Of a stretch of DNA of 64,000 nucleotides, positions 25,012 through 35,386 are shown in pieces. The translations under genes were made by a program, and so were the position numbers. The DNA comes from Bacillus sp. AFS015802 (GTDB taxonomy: Bacteria; Bacillota; Bacilli; Bacillales; Bacillaceae_B): assembly GCF_002561455.1 (NCBI RefSeq), contig NZ_NTUP01000014.1, forward strand, positions 151,578-215,577. Reading direction: 5' to 3'. Numbering within the stretch: the stretch's first letter is position 1; each line of letters begins with the position of its first letter. The notes beneath the pieces were generated by a model. It saw only the letters and a list, made by a program, of their open reading frames with translations, did no database searches and was not told the origin of the DNA.

Positions 25012-26183
25012 TTTCAATTAATACCTACAACGCCATCAGTCAAAGCGGATTATCACTGATCGAGGACGATCTGAACTATCATCTGAACGGTAATGGGGAT
25101 CCGGATGGCATTCTCGTCAGGTCGAAAAACCTGCATGATTACGACTTTCCGGCTTCTGTTAAAGCCATCGCCCGTGCAGGGGCAGGGGTCAATAATATCC
25201 CTATCGACCTTTGTACGGAAAAAGGGATCGTGGTCTTTAATACGCCTGGCGCAAATGCAAACGCCGTCAAGGAGCTTGTACTGGCCAATTTGATTGCTTC
25301 CTCCCGCAACCTGTATTCTGCCGTTGGCTGGACCAACTCGTTAAAGGAGACGGAAGAAGATGTCCCCGGTGTCGTGGAAGCGAAGAAAAAGGAATTTGTA
25401 GGAAGTGAAATCAAAGGGAAGAAGCTTGGGGTCGTCGGCTTGGGAGCGATCGGTGTCCTTGTTGCCAACGATGCCCTTGCCCTCGGAATGGATGTGGTGG
25501 CATACGATCCATTCATCTCGGTGGATGCTGCCTGGCGACTATCCCAGGATGTGAAGCGTGCCCATCACATTGAAGAAGTGTGGGCAGAGTGTGATTTTGT
25601 AACGCTGCACATACCTTTGACAGATAAAACGTCGGGCTTTGTGAGTAAAGATGCCTTTGCGAAAATGAAAAAGGGAATGACGATCCTGAACTTTTCAAGA
25701 GGGGAGCTTGTGGAAGAGGGGGCTATGGCAGATGCACTGGATTCGGGTGTGGTCCGAAAATACGTAACCGACTTCCCGAATAAAAAGGTCCTCAGCATGA
25801 AAAATGTCGTGCCCGTCCCTCACCTCGGGGCTTCTACCGTCGAATCCGAAGAAAACTGTGCCATCATGGCCACGAAGCAGCTGAAAACCTATCTTGAAAC
25901 AGGGAATATCAAGCATGCCGTCAATCTGCCGGACGTAGAGCTGCCGTACAGCGGGAAGATGAGAGTGACGGTCATGCATCAAAATATCCCGAACATGGTG
26001 GGGCAGATCGCTACCGTGCTTTCCGGATACGCCGTCAACATCGCCGACATGATCAATCGCAGTAAGCATACGTGGGCATACACGATGATCGACCTTGATC
26101 AGAAGTTAGCGGAAGATGAACAGGCTGATGTGAAACAAAGGATGAAAAACATCACCGGGGTCGTTTCCGTGCGCCTTATATAA
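25008..26183 (+). CDS. serA: D-3-phosphoglycerate dehydrogenase, short form
   Basis: It oxidises 3-phosphoglycerate with NAD+ as the first step of serine synthesis. The 391-aa protein has a split substrate domain around a Rossmann fold with GLGAIG near residue 145. The catalytic Arg is in NFSRGELVEE near 230 and the catalytic His in PHLGAST near 276. A single ACT domain (about 318-391) is suited to serine feedback. It lacks the intervening domain of the 525-aa B. subtilis SerA, so it belongs to a different SerA type. It is translationally coupled to serC and ends at a terminator. Confidence 0.9.
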   Translation: MISINTYNAISQSGLSLIEDDLNYHLNGNGDPDGILVRSKNLHDYDFPASVKAIARAGAGVNNIPIDLCTEKGIVVFNTPGANANAVKELVLANLIASSRNLYSAVGWTNSLKETEEDVPGVVEAKKKEFVGSEIKGKKLGVVGLGAIGVLVANDALALGMDVVAYDPFISVDAAWRLSQDVKRAHHIEEVWAECDFVTLHIPLTDKTSGFVSKDAFAKMKKGMTILNFSRGELVEEGAMADALDSGVVRKYVTDFPNKKVLSMKNVVPVPHLGASTVESEENCAIMATKQLKTYLETGNIKHAVNLPDVELPYSGKMRVTVMHQNIPNMVGQIATVLSGYAVNIADMINRSKHTWAYTMIDLDQKLAEDEQADVKQRMKNITGVVSVRLI

Positions 26184-26336
26184 AGTGAAAAACACTCCCT
26201 TGTTTGATGAGGGAGTGTTTTTCTCACCTCTTGCTATCCTGAAAAAACATGGACAGGCAATCCGCACGTATCTTTCCCCCGTAAAATACCATATTAGTAA
26301 GAGAAGTAGAAAAGGAATAGCCGCGAATCTTTGCAT
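26106..26336 (-). CDS. Doubtful small hydrophobic ORF antisense to the serA end
   Basis: The minus-strand ATG at 26334-26336 has an excellent site, AAGGAGG, eight bases upstream. It begins with a membrane-like segment (FLLLLLIW, about residues 9-18). The 76-codon frame then runs through the serA terminator hairpin and 78 bases into serA, which is unusual for a real gene. A truncated or frameshifted small membrane protein gene is possible. No family is recognised. Confidence 0.25.
   Translation of the reverse strand: MQRFAAIPFLLLLLIWYFTGERYVRIACPCFFRIARGEKNTPSSNKGVFFTLYKAHGNDPGDVFHPLFHISLFIFR
26187..26225 (+). terminator. Intrinsic terminator of serCA
   Basis: A perfect 14-bp stem GAAAAACACTCCCT/AGGGAGTGTTTTTC (26187-26200 with 26210-26223). 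Symmetric A- and T-runs make it potentially bidirectional. Confidence 0.92.
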
Positions 26337-26397
26337 CGGGTGATCCTCCTTGATACTATTTTCATAAACTAAAGATAATCAGTGAGAGGAGAATACG

Positions 26398-27039
26398 ATG
26401 GGAATTCATCATTATTTCAAAAGCCTATCAGACCTTGAGACGCTCATCCGCTGTCCGGGTCGATTCAAATATCATGAACATAATGTAGCAAGCCATTCGT
26501 TTAAAGTAACGAAAATCGCCCAATTCCTTGGGACCGTGGAGGAACAGAACGGGAAAGAGGTGGATTGGAAATCACTCTATGAAAAAGCATTGAACCATGA
26601 TTATGCGGAACTATTCACCGGGGATATCAAAACGCCCGTGAAGTATGCTTCAGGAAAACTGCGGGAGCTCTTCAGCCAGGTGGAGGATCAAATGGTGAAT
26701 AAATTCATCACAACGGAATTTCCGCCGCAATTCCAGGGTGTGTACCGGGAACGATTCAAAGAAGGGAAGGACGAGTCCCTTGAAGGAAGGATTCTTTCTG
26801 TGGCGGATAAAATCGACCTTTTATACGAATCTTTCGGGGAAATCCAAAAAGGGAATCCTGAACCATTGTTCATTGAAATCTATCAGGAAGCCTTGTCCAC
26901 GATTGTAAAATATAAGGACCTGGAATGCGTTCAGTACTTCCTTGAATACGTGCTTCCCGATATGCTGTCAGAGAAATTCATCCCCCATAGTGAGCTGAAA
27001 GAGCGGACCCGGAAACTGATCCGGGAGGGGGATGAGTAA
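26398..27039 (+). CDS. HD-domain hydrolase, YfbR-like
   Basis: A soluble 213-aa HD-superfamily protein. The first metal-binding His pair is EHNVASHSFKV near residues 25-36, followed by the HD pair NHDYAE near 67-72 and the late Asp in VADKIDLL near 136-143. The layout resembles YfbR-type 5'-deoxynucleotidases, which hydrolyse dNMPs, though the substrate here is inferred. The start follows GAGAGGAGAA. It is followed after 72 bases by csbA with no clear terminator between them. Confidence 0.85.
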   Translation: MGIHHYFKSLSDLETLIRCPGRFKYHEHNVASHSFKVTKIAQFLGTVEEQNGKEVDWKSLYEKALNHDYAELFTGDIKTPVKYASGKLRELFSQVEDQMVNKFITTEFPPQFQGVYRERFKEGKDESLEGRILSVADKIDLLYESFGEIQKGNPEPLFIEIYQEALSTIVKYKDLECVQYFLEYVLPDMLSEKFIPHSELKERTRKLIREGDE

Positions 27040-27111
27040 GAACCCCTTTCCAGATAGGGGAAACTTCGGTAGAATATGTGGTATTCCCTTATTTATCAAG
27101 GAGAGTTGAAC

Positions 27112-27342
27112 GTGTCCAAAATTATTTTAGGCTTATTTTTACCAGGGTTGCTTGTCGTTCTGTTCACACGGGTGACGTACAATCATTTTGTCGGCTTGAT
27201 CCTCACCGTCGCCCTCATTGCGGCTTCGGTGTCCAAGGGGTATACGGATTCCTGGTTGCTCATTGTCATAGACGCGGCTTCGTTGACCGCCGGATTCTGG
27301 TATAGTGACCGGATGATGAAAAAAGCGAAGAGAAGTGCATGA
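27112..27342 (+). CDS. csbA: CsbA-like small membrane protein (DUF2198)
   Basis: A 76-aa protein with two to three membrane segments (about 3-20, 24-42 and 50-68) and a basic tail. GTG 27112 follows CAAGGAGAG. From that start the length equals B. subtilis CsbA, which also lies just upstream of uvrBA and is a sigma-B-dependent stress gene of unknown function. No clear sigma-B promoter is visible here. Unlike B. subtilis, a convergent amidase gene and a DnaA-box region are inserted between csbA and uvrB. Confidence 0.85.
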   Translation: MSKIILGLFLPGLLVVLFTRVTYNHFVGLILTVALIAASVSKGYTDSWLLIVIDAASLTAGFWYSDRMMKKAKRSA

Positions 27343-27361
27343 GCTTGAATGGAGCTCATGA

Positions 27362-27404
27362 AAAAACGAGGTCCCTCCTGCAACATAAGAGGGACCTCGT
27401 TTTT
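27362..27404. terminator. Bidirectional terminator between csbA and the amidase gene
   Basis: A perfect 16-bp stem AAAAACGAGGTCCCTC/GAGGGACCTCGTTTTT with an 11-base loop. Confidence 0.95.
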
Positions 27405-27411
27405 AGTTTCC

Positions 27412-29400
27412 TTAAGGAGTGGCGATCACATCCACATCGCTTGCCCTTACAAAGGCAAGGCGGTGATTCAGATGGATGAGATAAAATTCATCATTCCCCC
27501 AAACGATCTTGTGGGTCGTTTCCGGATTGTACGTGTAAACAGGTGCACTGTAGTAGCTTCCTTTTACCTTTTCCGTTGCCACATACGTTTGGTCGGAAGT
27601 CAGTGTGTACTGTAGAGGGGTCATCCCTCTTACCGGTATGTCTTCGGGGAACGCTTCTTCTTCCGGATAAGCCAGTCCATAAACCGGAATGCCTTTCGTC
27701 CCATCCTTTGGTGAGATCACAATACCAGATCCTTTGGTGGTGTTCGTTCCTTTAGGGTTATAAAACCACGCTTTTTGTCCACCATACCAGATTGCCGTCC
27801 AGTCATCCTGTTCTTCCGCCTTGTAAAAAGTCTGTCCCGTTACGGCTTTATTTCCCCAATTGGATGCATCAAGGGGATGAGCATTCGGAAGCGCCGCATC
27901 CTTGATGAACGGGGCATCGAAGCTTGGAGCTGTATACAAATAGACAAAGTTTGCCGATTGCTTTGGTACTGGATCCCCCGTTGGTGTCTGAAGATCCGGC
28001 ATATTCGTGTGGAAGTTTGGACGGATCTGCACGACGTCTTTTTGTTTCTTGCCTGATTCAAGGGGAGCCCCCAAAATCTGCATATAATGTGCCCAATCCC
28101 AGAATGGGCCCGGATCCCAGTGCATTTTAGGTTGTCTTGATGCGGAGGTACCCGGTACTTCATCATGGGCAATGATGTGATCTCGGTCTAATGGAATATT
28201 GTACTCCTTGGACAAATGCTTTACTAATCGCGCTGACGCATGATACAGCTGCTCGTTATACCAGGCTGCCCCTTCAATGGCAATCCCTTCATGCTCGATG
28301 CCGATGCTCTTGGAATTGAAATACCAGTTCCCGGCATGCCAGGCGACATCTTTGTTGTCGATCATCTGAGTGATATCGCCGTCTGATGAACGGATTACGT
28401 AGTGGGCCGAAGCCTGGGTCCATTCTCGCTGGAACACGGTTTTGGTTAAATTATAGCTGATTTCCGTATCATGGAGGACGATGTATTTGATTTCCTGATT
28501 GTCATGTGGACGGTTGGCAATGTCGTAATTGCCATAGGACCATTCATAAAATGTCCCGTCGTGATTTATTTTCTTGTAAGCTGCCGGAACATAATGACAG
28601 GCAAGGCCGTTCGGACAATCGGCCTGAGATGCCTCGGTATCCATTTTTAAGTTTAAGGAATGGATGGAATCTCTATCAGGGTGGGTTTGTTTTGGCCCCA
28701 GGGTGATGGAAGAGCCGTCCTCTGTTTGTTTTGTCACTCCTTTATCGATCGTTTCGTACACACGGTCAGCAAAATCCTTTGCCCCCGTATAGTCGGATGA
28801 ACCGCTGTATTTAGCGACTGCTCCGTACCATTCGTTTACATCAGTGGGTATCTCCCCGTTGAGATCCTTGGCATACTGTGCCAGAAGTGCCGCAGCACCG
28901 CGGATATTTTCCTTCTTGTTCTGTTTTAACGTTTCTGGTTCAAGAGAGAGAAGGGCAGCAGCTGTATTCAGAGTGTGAAGAGTGGGATCATTAATATCTA
29001 ATGTAGATTCCATTTTTACTGTTGATCCTTCTAGAGATGGAAGGGCCACGTCTTCTTTACCGGACAAAAACATATGAGGGGCTTCATCGCTGTGTGTATC
29101 TTTTAAGTCAACAGTGCTTACATCCGTCAGATGCATCAATCCGTACCCGCCGGAAGCACTGGGCTTTCCGTCATGGTGCTCCCATAACGACATGTTGTAT
29201 CCGACTGCGAGCAAAATATCCACAGGTACGCCAAACTCCTGTGATGCTGCTTGAAATGCTTCCTGTAACTCAAGTGAATCCACCGTGGCTGCCCTGGCGA
29301 TCCCTTGAGAAGGAATCGACGTAGGCATAATGGCAGAACCTAATAAGAACCCCGTTAGACTGAGACTGCCTGCAACTTTCAACCATTTTGATTTTTTCAT
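27412..29400 (-). CDS. Secreted N-acetylmuramoyl-L-alanine amidase (Amidase_2)
   Basis: An exported peptidoglycan amidase of 662 aa. The signal peptide is about 1-37, with a predicted Ala-X-Ala cut. An N-terminal domain of about 220 residues resembles a helical lysozyme-like or transglycosylase-like module, here unassigned (starts VDSLELQEAFQAASQEFGVP). The Amidase_2 domain spans about 290-455, with the zinc ligands His in VLHDTE, His in IIAHDEVPG and Asp in HWDPGP. A roughly 200-residue C-terminal part holds SH3-like repeats with Y-x-A-P strands, probably cell-wall binding. The start follows AGGAGGAATGT. It is monocistronic and convergent with csbA. Confidence 0.9.
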   Translation of the reverse strand: MKKSKWLKVAGSLSLTGFLLGSAIMPTSIPSQGIARAATVDSLELQEAFQAASQEFGVPVDILLAVGYNMSLWEHHDGKPSASGGYGLMHLTDVSTVDLKDTHSDEAPHMFLSGKEDVALPSLEGSTVKMESTLDINDPTLHTLNTAAALLSLEPETLKQNKKENIRGAAALLAQYAKDLNGEIPTDVNEWYGAVAKYSGSSDYTGAKDFADRVYETIDKGVTKQTEDGSSITLGPKQTHPDRDSIHSLNLKMDTEASQADCPNGLACHYVPAAYKKINHDGTFYEWSYGNYDIANRPHDNQEIKYIVLHDTEISYNLTKTVFQREWTQASAHYVIRSSDGDITQMIDNKDVAWHAGNWYFNSKSIGIEHEGIAIEGAAWYNEQLYHASARLVKHLSKEYNIPLDRDHIIAHDEVPGTSASRQPKMHWDPGPFWDWAHYMQILGAPLESGKKQKDVVQIRPNFHTNMPDLQTPTGDPVPKQSANFVYLYTAPSFDAPFIKDAALPNAHPLDASNWGNKAVTGQTFYKAEEQDDWTAIWYGGQKAWFYNPKGTNTTKGSGIVISPKDGTKGIPVYGLAYPEEEAFPEDIPVRGMTPLQYTLTSDQTYVATEKVKGSYYSAPVYTYNPETTHKIVWGNDEFYLIHLNHRLAFVRASDVDVIATP

Positions 29401-29525
29401 ACATTCCTCCTGTACCTATGTAGTTTAGTAGAATCTATAAAAAGCTTAAAGAACAATAGACTGAATAGTCAATCAATTATTGAATATATGCCTAGATGAA
29501 TATTTGGGGAAGAAAGAGTGAGAAT

Positions 29526-29799
29526 TGTGGATAAAGAGTGAATTATGTGAATAACATGCGTTTAGAAGTACTTATTCACAAGTTGAATCCGCATACATTG
29601 GGATTGTTCACAAGAAATTTGACGAATTGTGAATAAGTTTATAGATTTTCCACAAGGAATACATGGTTATACACATAGTTATGCACAGGGTGTGTATAGA
29701 AATGGTCGATTACTGTCGAAAGAAGACAGAAAACCTCCTATTCTTTGTCGAATCCACATTCTTTTCCTTGTTCCTGTTCGAAACGTAAACTTATCCACA
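29526..29799. promoter_or_regulatory. Cluster of DnaA boxes upstream of uvrB
   Basis: Eight exact matches to TTWTNCACA occur in 274 bases. On the plus strand they are at 29572 (TTATTCACA), 29646 (TTTTCCACA), 29667 (TTATACACA), 29679 (TTATGCACA) and 29791 (TTATCCACA). On the minus strand they are at 29526 (TTATCCACA), 29546 and 29628 (both TTATTCACA). One-mismatch sites lie at 29604, 29691 and 29883. Two are the perfect consensus TTATCCACA. The region is 567 bases long and non-coding. Clusters like this occur in B. subtilis, where they titrate DnaA and regulate genes. Confidence 0.85.
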
Positions 29800-29831
29800 A
29801 TGCCGGTAATGAAGGTCCGTCTCTGAATAAA

Positions 29832-29845
29832 CGAACTTTTGTTCG
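29832..29845. promoter_or_regulatory. LexA (DinR) SOS box of uvrBA
   Basis: CGAAC-TTTT-GTTCG is a perfect match to the Bacillus SOS operator CGAACNNNNGTTCG. It lies just before a probable -10 (TAGAAT, 29878-29883) of uvrB, as expected for LexA repression. Confidence 0.93.
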
Positions 29846-29967
29846 CTTATTGTTGGTTAATCCGGAGGGAAATGTGGTAGAATGTGTATAGATGAATGTA
29901 CAGTGTTTAAGATGGGTATAAGTAGGTAAATACAAGGTAGCAGTCCTTTATTATAGGAGGTTTCACG

Positions 29968-31950
29968 GTGAAAGATCAATTCGAGCTCAAGTCTAAATAT
30001 AAACCAGAGGGGGATCAGCCCCTCGCCATAGAGAAACTGGTGCAGGGGATAAATGAAGGCAAACGCCATCAAACCTTACTTGGGGCAACCGGGACAGGAA
30101 AGACCTTCACTGTCTCCAATGTGATCAAGCAGGTTGAAAAGCCGACCCTCATCATCGCTCATAATAAAACGTTGGCGGGGCAGCTCTACAGTGAGTTTAA
30201 GGAGTTTTTTCCCGATAACGCCGTTGAATATTTTGTAAGTTACTATGATTACTATCAGCCGGAAGCATATGTTCCACAAACCGATACCTTCATTGAAAAG
30301 GATGCCAGCATCAATGATGAAATTGATAAATTGAGGCACTCTGCCACATCCTCCCTGTTTGAACGGAAAGATGTCATCATCATTGCCAGCGTGTCATGTA
30401 TTTACGGTTTAGGTAATCCGGAAGAGTATCGTGAGCTCGTCCTTTCCCTCAGGACAGGGATGGAAATTGAACGGAACCAATTGCTTCGTAAACTTGTGGA
30501 TATCCAATATGAACGAAATGACATCGACTTTCAGCGCGGGACTTTCCGTGTGCGCGGAGACGTAGTGGAAATTTTCCCTGCTTCCCGTGATGAACACTGT
30601 ATGCGTGTAGAATTTTTCGGGGATGAAATTGACCGGATCCGTGAAGTGGATGCCCTTACGGGTGAAATCATGGGTGACCGTGACCATATCGCAATCTTCC
30701 CGGCTTCCCATTTCGTTACCCGTGAAGAGAAATTACAGGTTGCCATCAAGAATATTGAAAAAGAACTCGAAGAACAGCTGGCGATCATGAAGGAAGAGAA
30801 CAAGCTGCTCGAAGCTCAGAGGCTGGAACAGCGAACCCGGTATGACCTTGAAATGATGAGGGAAATGGGGTTCTGCTCAGGGATCGAGAACTATTCCCGC
30901 CACCTGACATTGCGACCGGCAGGATCGACCCCTTATACGCTCCTGGATTATTTCCCGGATGACTTCCTGATCGTAGTGGATGAGTCCCATGTGACGCTTC
31001 CTCAAATCAGGGGGATGTTCAACGGGGATCAGGCACGTAAAAAAGTGCTCGTGGACCACGGTTTCCGTCTGCCTTCAGCCATGGACAACCGTCCCCTGCG
31101 CTTTGAAGAGTTCGAGAAGAAAACCCAGCAGCTTCTCTATGTTTCAGCAACTCCCGGACCGTATGAATTGGAGCATAGCCCTGAGATGGTCGAGCAGATC
31201 ATCCGGCCGACGGGACTTCTTGACCCTGTCATCGAAGTGCGACCGATCGAAGGCCAAATAGATGATCTATTAGGTGAGATCAATGAACGGATCGAGAAAA
31301 ACGAACGTGTCCTCGTGACGACGCTAACGAAGAAAATGTCAGAGGATCTCTCTGCCTATCTGAAGGAAATCGGAATCAAAGTCCAATACCTCCACTCTGA
31401 AATCAAGACGTTGGAGCGTATTGAAATCATACGGGATCTTCGTTTGGGAAAATACGACGTTTTAGTCGGAATCAACTTACTCCGTGAAGGTCTGGACATA
31501 CCTGAAGTGTCGCTTGTCACCATATTGGATGCTGACAAGGAAGGCTTCCTGCGTTCGGAACGTTCCCTCATCCAAACGATCGGCCGTGCAGCCCGTAACA
31601 GTAACGGGAAAGTCATCATGTACGCAGACAAGATCACAGATTCCATGCAGAAAGCACTCGACGAAACCGAACGTCGCCGCACGATACAACAAGAATACAA
31701 TGAAAAGCACGGCGTTACCCCGATGACCATACAAAAAGAAATCCGGGATGTCATCAGGGCGACTCATGCCGCTGAAGAAGCAGGGGTTTATGAAGGAGAA
31801 CAGACAAAGGTTTCGAAAATGTCTAAACCGGAGCGACAAAAACTTATTGCTAGCCTGGAAGTGGAAATGAAGGAAGCAGCCAAGGCACTGGACTTCGAAC
31901 GTGCCGCACAGCTTCGTGATACCATTCTTGAGCTCAAGGCGGAAGGATGA
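29968..31950 (+). CDS. uvrB: Excinuclease ABC subunit B
   Basis: The damage-verifying helicase-like subunit of nucleotide excision repair, 660 aa. Walker A GATGTGKT is at about residues 37-44, and the beta-hairpin [12 protein letters not shown] at about 93-104. DESH-type Walker B is [10 protein letters not shown] near 335, helicase motif VI is QTIGRAARN near 540, and the C-terminal UVR domain that binds UvrA/UvrC spans about 622-657. GTG 29968 follows ATAGGAGGT. It overlaps nothing but lies seven bases before uvrA. Control by LexA is expected from the box at 29832; the DnaA boxes add a second possible layer. Confidence 0.97.
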   Translation: MKDQFELKSKYKPEGDQPLAIEKLVQGINEGKRHQTLLGATGTGKTFTVSNVIKQVEKPTLIIAHNKTLAGQLYSEFKEFFPDNAVEYFVSYYDYYQPEAYVPQTDTFIEKDASINDEIDKLRHSATSSLFERKDVIIIASVSCIYGLGNPEEYRELVLSLRTGMEIERNQLLRKLVDIQYERNDIDFQRGTFRVRGDVVEIFPASRDEHCMRVEFFGDEIDRIREVDALTGEIMGDRDHIAIFPASHFVTREEKLQVAIKNIEKELEEQLAIMKEENKLLEAQRLEQRTRYDLEMMREMGFCSGIENYSRHLTLRPAGSTPYTLLDYFPDDFLIVVDESHVTLPQIRGMFNGDQARKKVLVDHGFRLPSAMDNRPLRFEEFEKKTQQLLYVSATPGPYELEHSPEMVEQIIRPTGLLDPVIEVRPIEGQIDDLLGEINERIEKNERVLVTTLTKKMSEDLSAYLKEIGIKVQYLHSEIKTLERIEIIRDLRLGKYDVLVGINLLREGLDIPEVSLVTILDADKEGFLRSERSLIQTIGRAARNSNGKVIMYADKITDSMQKALDETERRRTIQQEYNEKHGVTPMTIQKEIRDVIRATHAAEEAGVYEGEQTKVSKMSKPERQKLIASLEVEMKEAAKALDFERAAQLRDTILELKAEG

Positions 31951-31957
31951 ACGAATC

Positions 31958-34831
31958 ATGGCGCAGGATCAAATAATCGTACAAGGAGCTAGAGCTCATA
32001 ATTTAAAAAATATAGATATTAACATCCCACGGGATCAACTGGTCGTATTAACGGGACTCTCAGGATCGGGGAAATCGTCCCTTGCCTTTGATACCATTTA
32101 TGCAGAGGGGCAGAGACGTTATGTGGAATCCCTTTCTGCCTATGCCCGTCAATTCCTGGGGCAGATGGATAAACCGGATGTCGACGCGATCGAAGGATTG
32201 TCGCCGGCCATTTCCATCGATCAAAAAACGACGAGCCGAAATCCCCGTTCAACAGTGGGGACGGTAACCGAAATTTATGATTATCTCCGATTGTTGTTTG
32301 CCAGGGTCGGAAAACCGATCTGCCCGAATCACGGAATCGAAATCACCTCCCAGACGATCGAACAGATGGTGGATCGGGTCATGGAATATCCGGAGAGAAC
32401 CAAACTGCAGGTCCTGGCACCTGTTGTGTCGGGCCGAAAAGGGACCCACGTGAAAACCCTTGAAGATATCAAGAAGCAGGGATTCGTCCGGGTCCGGATA
32501 AACGGGGAGGTCCAGGATCTAGGAGAAGAAATCTCTTTAGAAAAAAATAAGAAGCACTCCATCGAAGTGATCATCGACCGGATCGTAGTGAAAGAAGGAG
32601 TGGCTGCCCGCCTCTCCGACTCACTTGAAACGGCACTGAGACTGGCAGATGGACAGGTGATCATCGATGTAATCGGAGAAGATGAGCTTCTTTTCAGTGA
32701 ACATCATGCATGCCCGTATTGTGGATTCTCGATCACGGAGCTTGAACCAAGGATGTTTTCCTTCAATAGTCCATTCGGAGCCTGTCCGAGCTGTGACGGC
32801 CTCGGGACAAAGCTTGAGGTGGATAAGGAGCTCGTCATCCCCAATTGGGACCGCACCCTCAATGAACATGCGATCGCTCCCTGGGAACCGACAAGCTCTC
32901 AGTACTATCCATCCCTTCTGAAAGCGGTATGCGACCATTATGAAATTCCCATGGATATCCCCGTGAAGGATATCCCGAAACATCAGATGGATAAGATCCT
33001 CTTCGGATCGGGTAAGGATGAGATCTACTTCCGATACGAGAACGATTTCGGACAGGTCCGGGAAAACTATCTTCGTTTCGAAGGGGTCATCCCGAATGTG
33101 GAAAGACGCTACCGTGAAACGAGCTCGGACTATATCCGGGAGCAGATGGAAAAGTACATGGCACAGCAGGACTGTCCAACATGTCACGGCCACCGTCTGA
33201 AGGAAGAGAGTCTCGCCGTGAAGGTCGATTCCCTTCACATCGGGGAAGTAACGGCTTTTTCGATTGAAGAAGCGGAGCAGTTCTTCCAAAGTCTCGAACT
33301 CTCTGAAAAAGATATGAAGATTGCCAACCTTATTTTGCGGGAGATCCGCGAACGGCTTGGCTTCCTTGTCAATGTGGGACTCGAGTACCTGACGCTTAGC
33401 CGTGCGGCAGGGACGTTATCGGGTGGGGAGGCCCAGCGGATCCGTCTGGCGACACAAATCGGTTCCCGTCTGACAGGTGTCCTCTACATTCTGGACGAAC
33501 CATCCATCGGCTTGCATCAGCGGGATAATGACCGTCTGATCGACACGTTGAAGAATATGCGTGAAATCGGTAATACCTTGATCGTCGTCGAGCATGATGA
33601 AGATACGATGATGGCAGCGGATTATCTGATCGATATCGGACCGGGAGCGGGTGTTCATGGTGGAGAGGTCGTATCGGCTGGAACCCCGCAGGAAGTAATG
33701 GATGATCCGGGCTCATTGACCGGTCAGTATTTGTCAGGGAAGAAATTCATCCCCCTTCCACAGGAACGACGCAATCCCGACGGCCGTTACCTGGAGATTG
33801 TGGGAGCCAAGGAAAATAACCTGAACAACGTCAAGGTCAAGCTTCCCCTGGGGATCTTCACCGCTGTGACCGGGGTATCGGGATCAGGGAAAAGTACGCT
33901 GATCAACGAAATCCTCCACAAGTCCCTTGCTCAGAAGCTTCATAATGCGAAATCGAAGCCGGGAGAGCATAAAGAAGTGAAGGGGATCGAACATCTTGAT
34001 AAAGTCATTGATATCGACCAATCACCGATCGGCCGCACGCCGAGATCCAATCCGGCTACGTATACCGGTGTATTCGATGATATCCGTGATGTATTCGCCA
34101 CCACCAACGAAGCGAAAGTCCGGGGCTATAAAAAGGGCCGTTTCAGCTTTAACGTAAAAGGCGGCCGCTGTGAAGCCTGCCGCGGGGACGGGATCATTAA
34201 GATTGAAATGCATTTCCTTCCTGATGTGTACGTTCCGTGCGAAGTGTGCCACGGGAAACGATACAACCGGGAAACCCTTGAGGTGAAATACAAGGATAAA
34301 AATATTTCAGACGTCCTTGAAATGACCGTCGAAGACGCAGTGAAATTCTTCGAAAATATTCCAAAGATCAAGCGGAAGCTGCAGACGATCTTTGATGTTG
34401 GTCTCGGCTACATTACATTGGGTCAGCCGGCTACCACCTTATCAGGCGGGGAAGCCCAGCGTGTGAAGCTAGCATCTGAATTGCATCGCCGCTCGACGGG
34501 ACGCTCTCTCTATATTCTGGATGAGCCGACGACGGGTCTTCATGTGGACGACATCGCCCGCCTCCTCGTCGTTCTTCAACGTCTCGTTGAAAACGGGGAT
34601 ACTGTCCTGGTCATCGAACACAATCTCGATGTCATCAAGGCAGCTGACTACCTTGTGGACCTTGGTCCTGAAGGCGGGGACAAAGGCGGTAAAATCGTCG
34701 CCACCGGCACCCCCGAAAAAGTCGCCGAAGTACAAGGCTCATACACAGGTAAATACCTCAAGCCCGTACTCGAACGCGACCGTGAACGGATGAAAAAGAA
34801 AATCCGTGAAAAAGAAGAAGTGACAAACTAA
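31958..34831 (+). CDS. uvrA: Excinuclease ABC subunit A
   Basis: The damage-recognition ATPase of nucleotide excision repair, 957 aa. Two ABC modules are present. The first Walker [10 protein letters not shown] is at about 31-39 and the second GVSGSGKST near 640. Signatures LSGGEAQR occur twice (near 490 and 830). Zinc modules are CPYCG...CPSCDG near 255-285 and CEACRGDG...CEVCHG near 740-770. ATG 31958 follows GGAAGGAT. The extension to 31901 would lie inside uvrB. It is operonic with uvrB and followed by a terminator. Confidence 0.97.
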   Translation: MAQDQIIVQGARAHNLKNIDINIPRDQLVVLTGLSGSGKSSLAFDTIYAEGQRRYVESLSAYARQFLGQMDKPDVDAIEGLSPAISIDQKTTSRNPRSTVGTVTEIYDYLRLLFARVGKPICPNHGIEITSQTIEQMVDRVMEYPERTKLQVLAPVVSGRKGTHVKTLEDIKKQGFVRVRINGEVQDLGEEISLEKNKKHSIEVIIDRIVVKEGVAARLSDSLETALRLADGQVIIDVIGEDELLFSEHHACPYCGFSITELEPRMFSFNSPFGACPSCDGLGTKLEVDKELVIPNWDRTLNEHAIAPWEPTSSQYYPSLLKAVCDHYEIPMDIPVKDIPKHQMDKILFGSGKDEIYFRYENDFGQVRENYLRFEGVIPNVERRYRETSSDYIREQMEKYMAQQDCPTCHGHRLKEESLAVKVDSLHIGEVTAFSIEEAEQFFQSLELSEKDMKIANLILREIRERLGFLVNVGLEYLTLSRAAGTLSGGEAQRIRLATQIGSRLTGVLYILDEPSIGLHQRDNDRLIDTLKNMREIGNTLIVVEHDEDTMMAADYLIDIGPGAGVHGGEVVSAGTPQEVMDDPGSLTGQYLSGKKFIPLPQERRNPDGRYLEIVGAKENNLNNVKVKLPLGIFTAVTGVSGSGKSTLINEILHKSLAQKLHNAKSKPGEHKEVKGIEHLDKVIDIDQSPIGRTPRSNPATYTGVFDDIRDVFATTNEAKVRGYKKGRFSFNVKGGRCEACRGDGIIKIEMHFLPDVYVPCEVCHGKRYNRETLEVKYKDKNISDVLEMTVEDAVKFFENIPKIKRKLQTIFDVGLGYITLGQPATTLSGGEAQRVKLASELHRRSTGRSLYILDEPTTGLHVDDIARLLVVLQRLVENGDTVLVIEHNLDVIKAADYLVDLGPEGGDKGGKIVATGTPEKVAEVQGSYTGKYLKPVLERDRERMKKKIREKEEVTN

Positions 34832-34838
34832 CGATGAA

Positions 34839-34869
34839 GGGAGATGCATAGCGCATCTCTCTTTTTTTG
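34839..34869 (+). terminator. Intrinsic terminator of uvrBA
   Basis: The stem GAGATGC/GCATCTC (34841-34847 with 34853-34859) is followed by CTTTTTTT. Confidence 0.85.
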
Positions 34870-34983
34870 AAATGAACATGGCAGTAAGTTTCAACTACAC
34901 CTCTATATAAGAGGGATGGACTTTCTGTATACTCTTTTTAAAATGATGTCAGAGTATCAGGGTTGAGAAACATCTGCTTGTCA

Positions 34984-35236
34984 AGTTGATTGAAGCGGAA
35001 GGTGCTCGACTCCTGCGGGAAAGCTGGAAAGCACGAAAAGCGCAGGCGGCTCGCACAGCCCCGACAAGCATAAGATGAATGGGCTTAAGAAGGCGCTATT
35101 TGCCTTCTTAGACCATTTAGCTTATGACCTCGAGGGGCTAGCCGCCGGAGCTAGACAGTTGAGACCCCGCAGGGCTTTAGCCCGAGGAGGCTCAACTCAC
35201 GCCCCGCGGAAAGCGAGCACCTGCAGCGGAAATCAA
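34984..35236. repeat. MITE-like dispersed repeat element of about 250 bp
   Basis: A non-coding element whose ends are imperfect inverted repeats. The left end (GTTGATT, GCGGAAGGTGCTCG, CTGCGGG) is mirrored by the right end (CCCCGCGG, CGAGCACCTGCAGC, AATCAAC). The middle holds a long hairpin (about 35068-35127, around AAGAAGGC/GCCTTCTT). A 38-base right end is repeated exactly at window positions 1-38. No transposase is encoded; a 97-codon frame inside is spurious. It lies in the 606-base gap between uvrA and yvlA. Confidence 0.8.
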
Positions 35237-35386
35237 CCAGTACTAGCTTCATTAAGAAAGCCAACAAATGAAGCCCTGTTAAAATGGATACCACCCAAAC
35301 ACCTCTCCATACCTACCCAAACTCAGCCTCAAGATGGAGTGAAGAACACCTCCCATATGAGAAAATAAGATTATAAGCAAATGCAT

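Noticed and set aside
29401..29967. Replication origin (oriC) at the DnaA-box cluster
   Set aside because: No dnaA, dnaN or rpmH nearby, no AT-rich unwinding element, and the surrounding genes (csbA, uvrBA) are not origin neighbours in Bacillaceae.
35075..35368. 97-codon open frame
   Set aside because: It lies inside the dispersed non-coding repeat element, has no ribosome binding site and no recognisable protein features.
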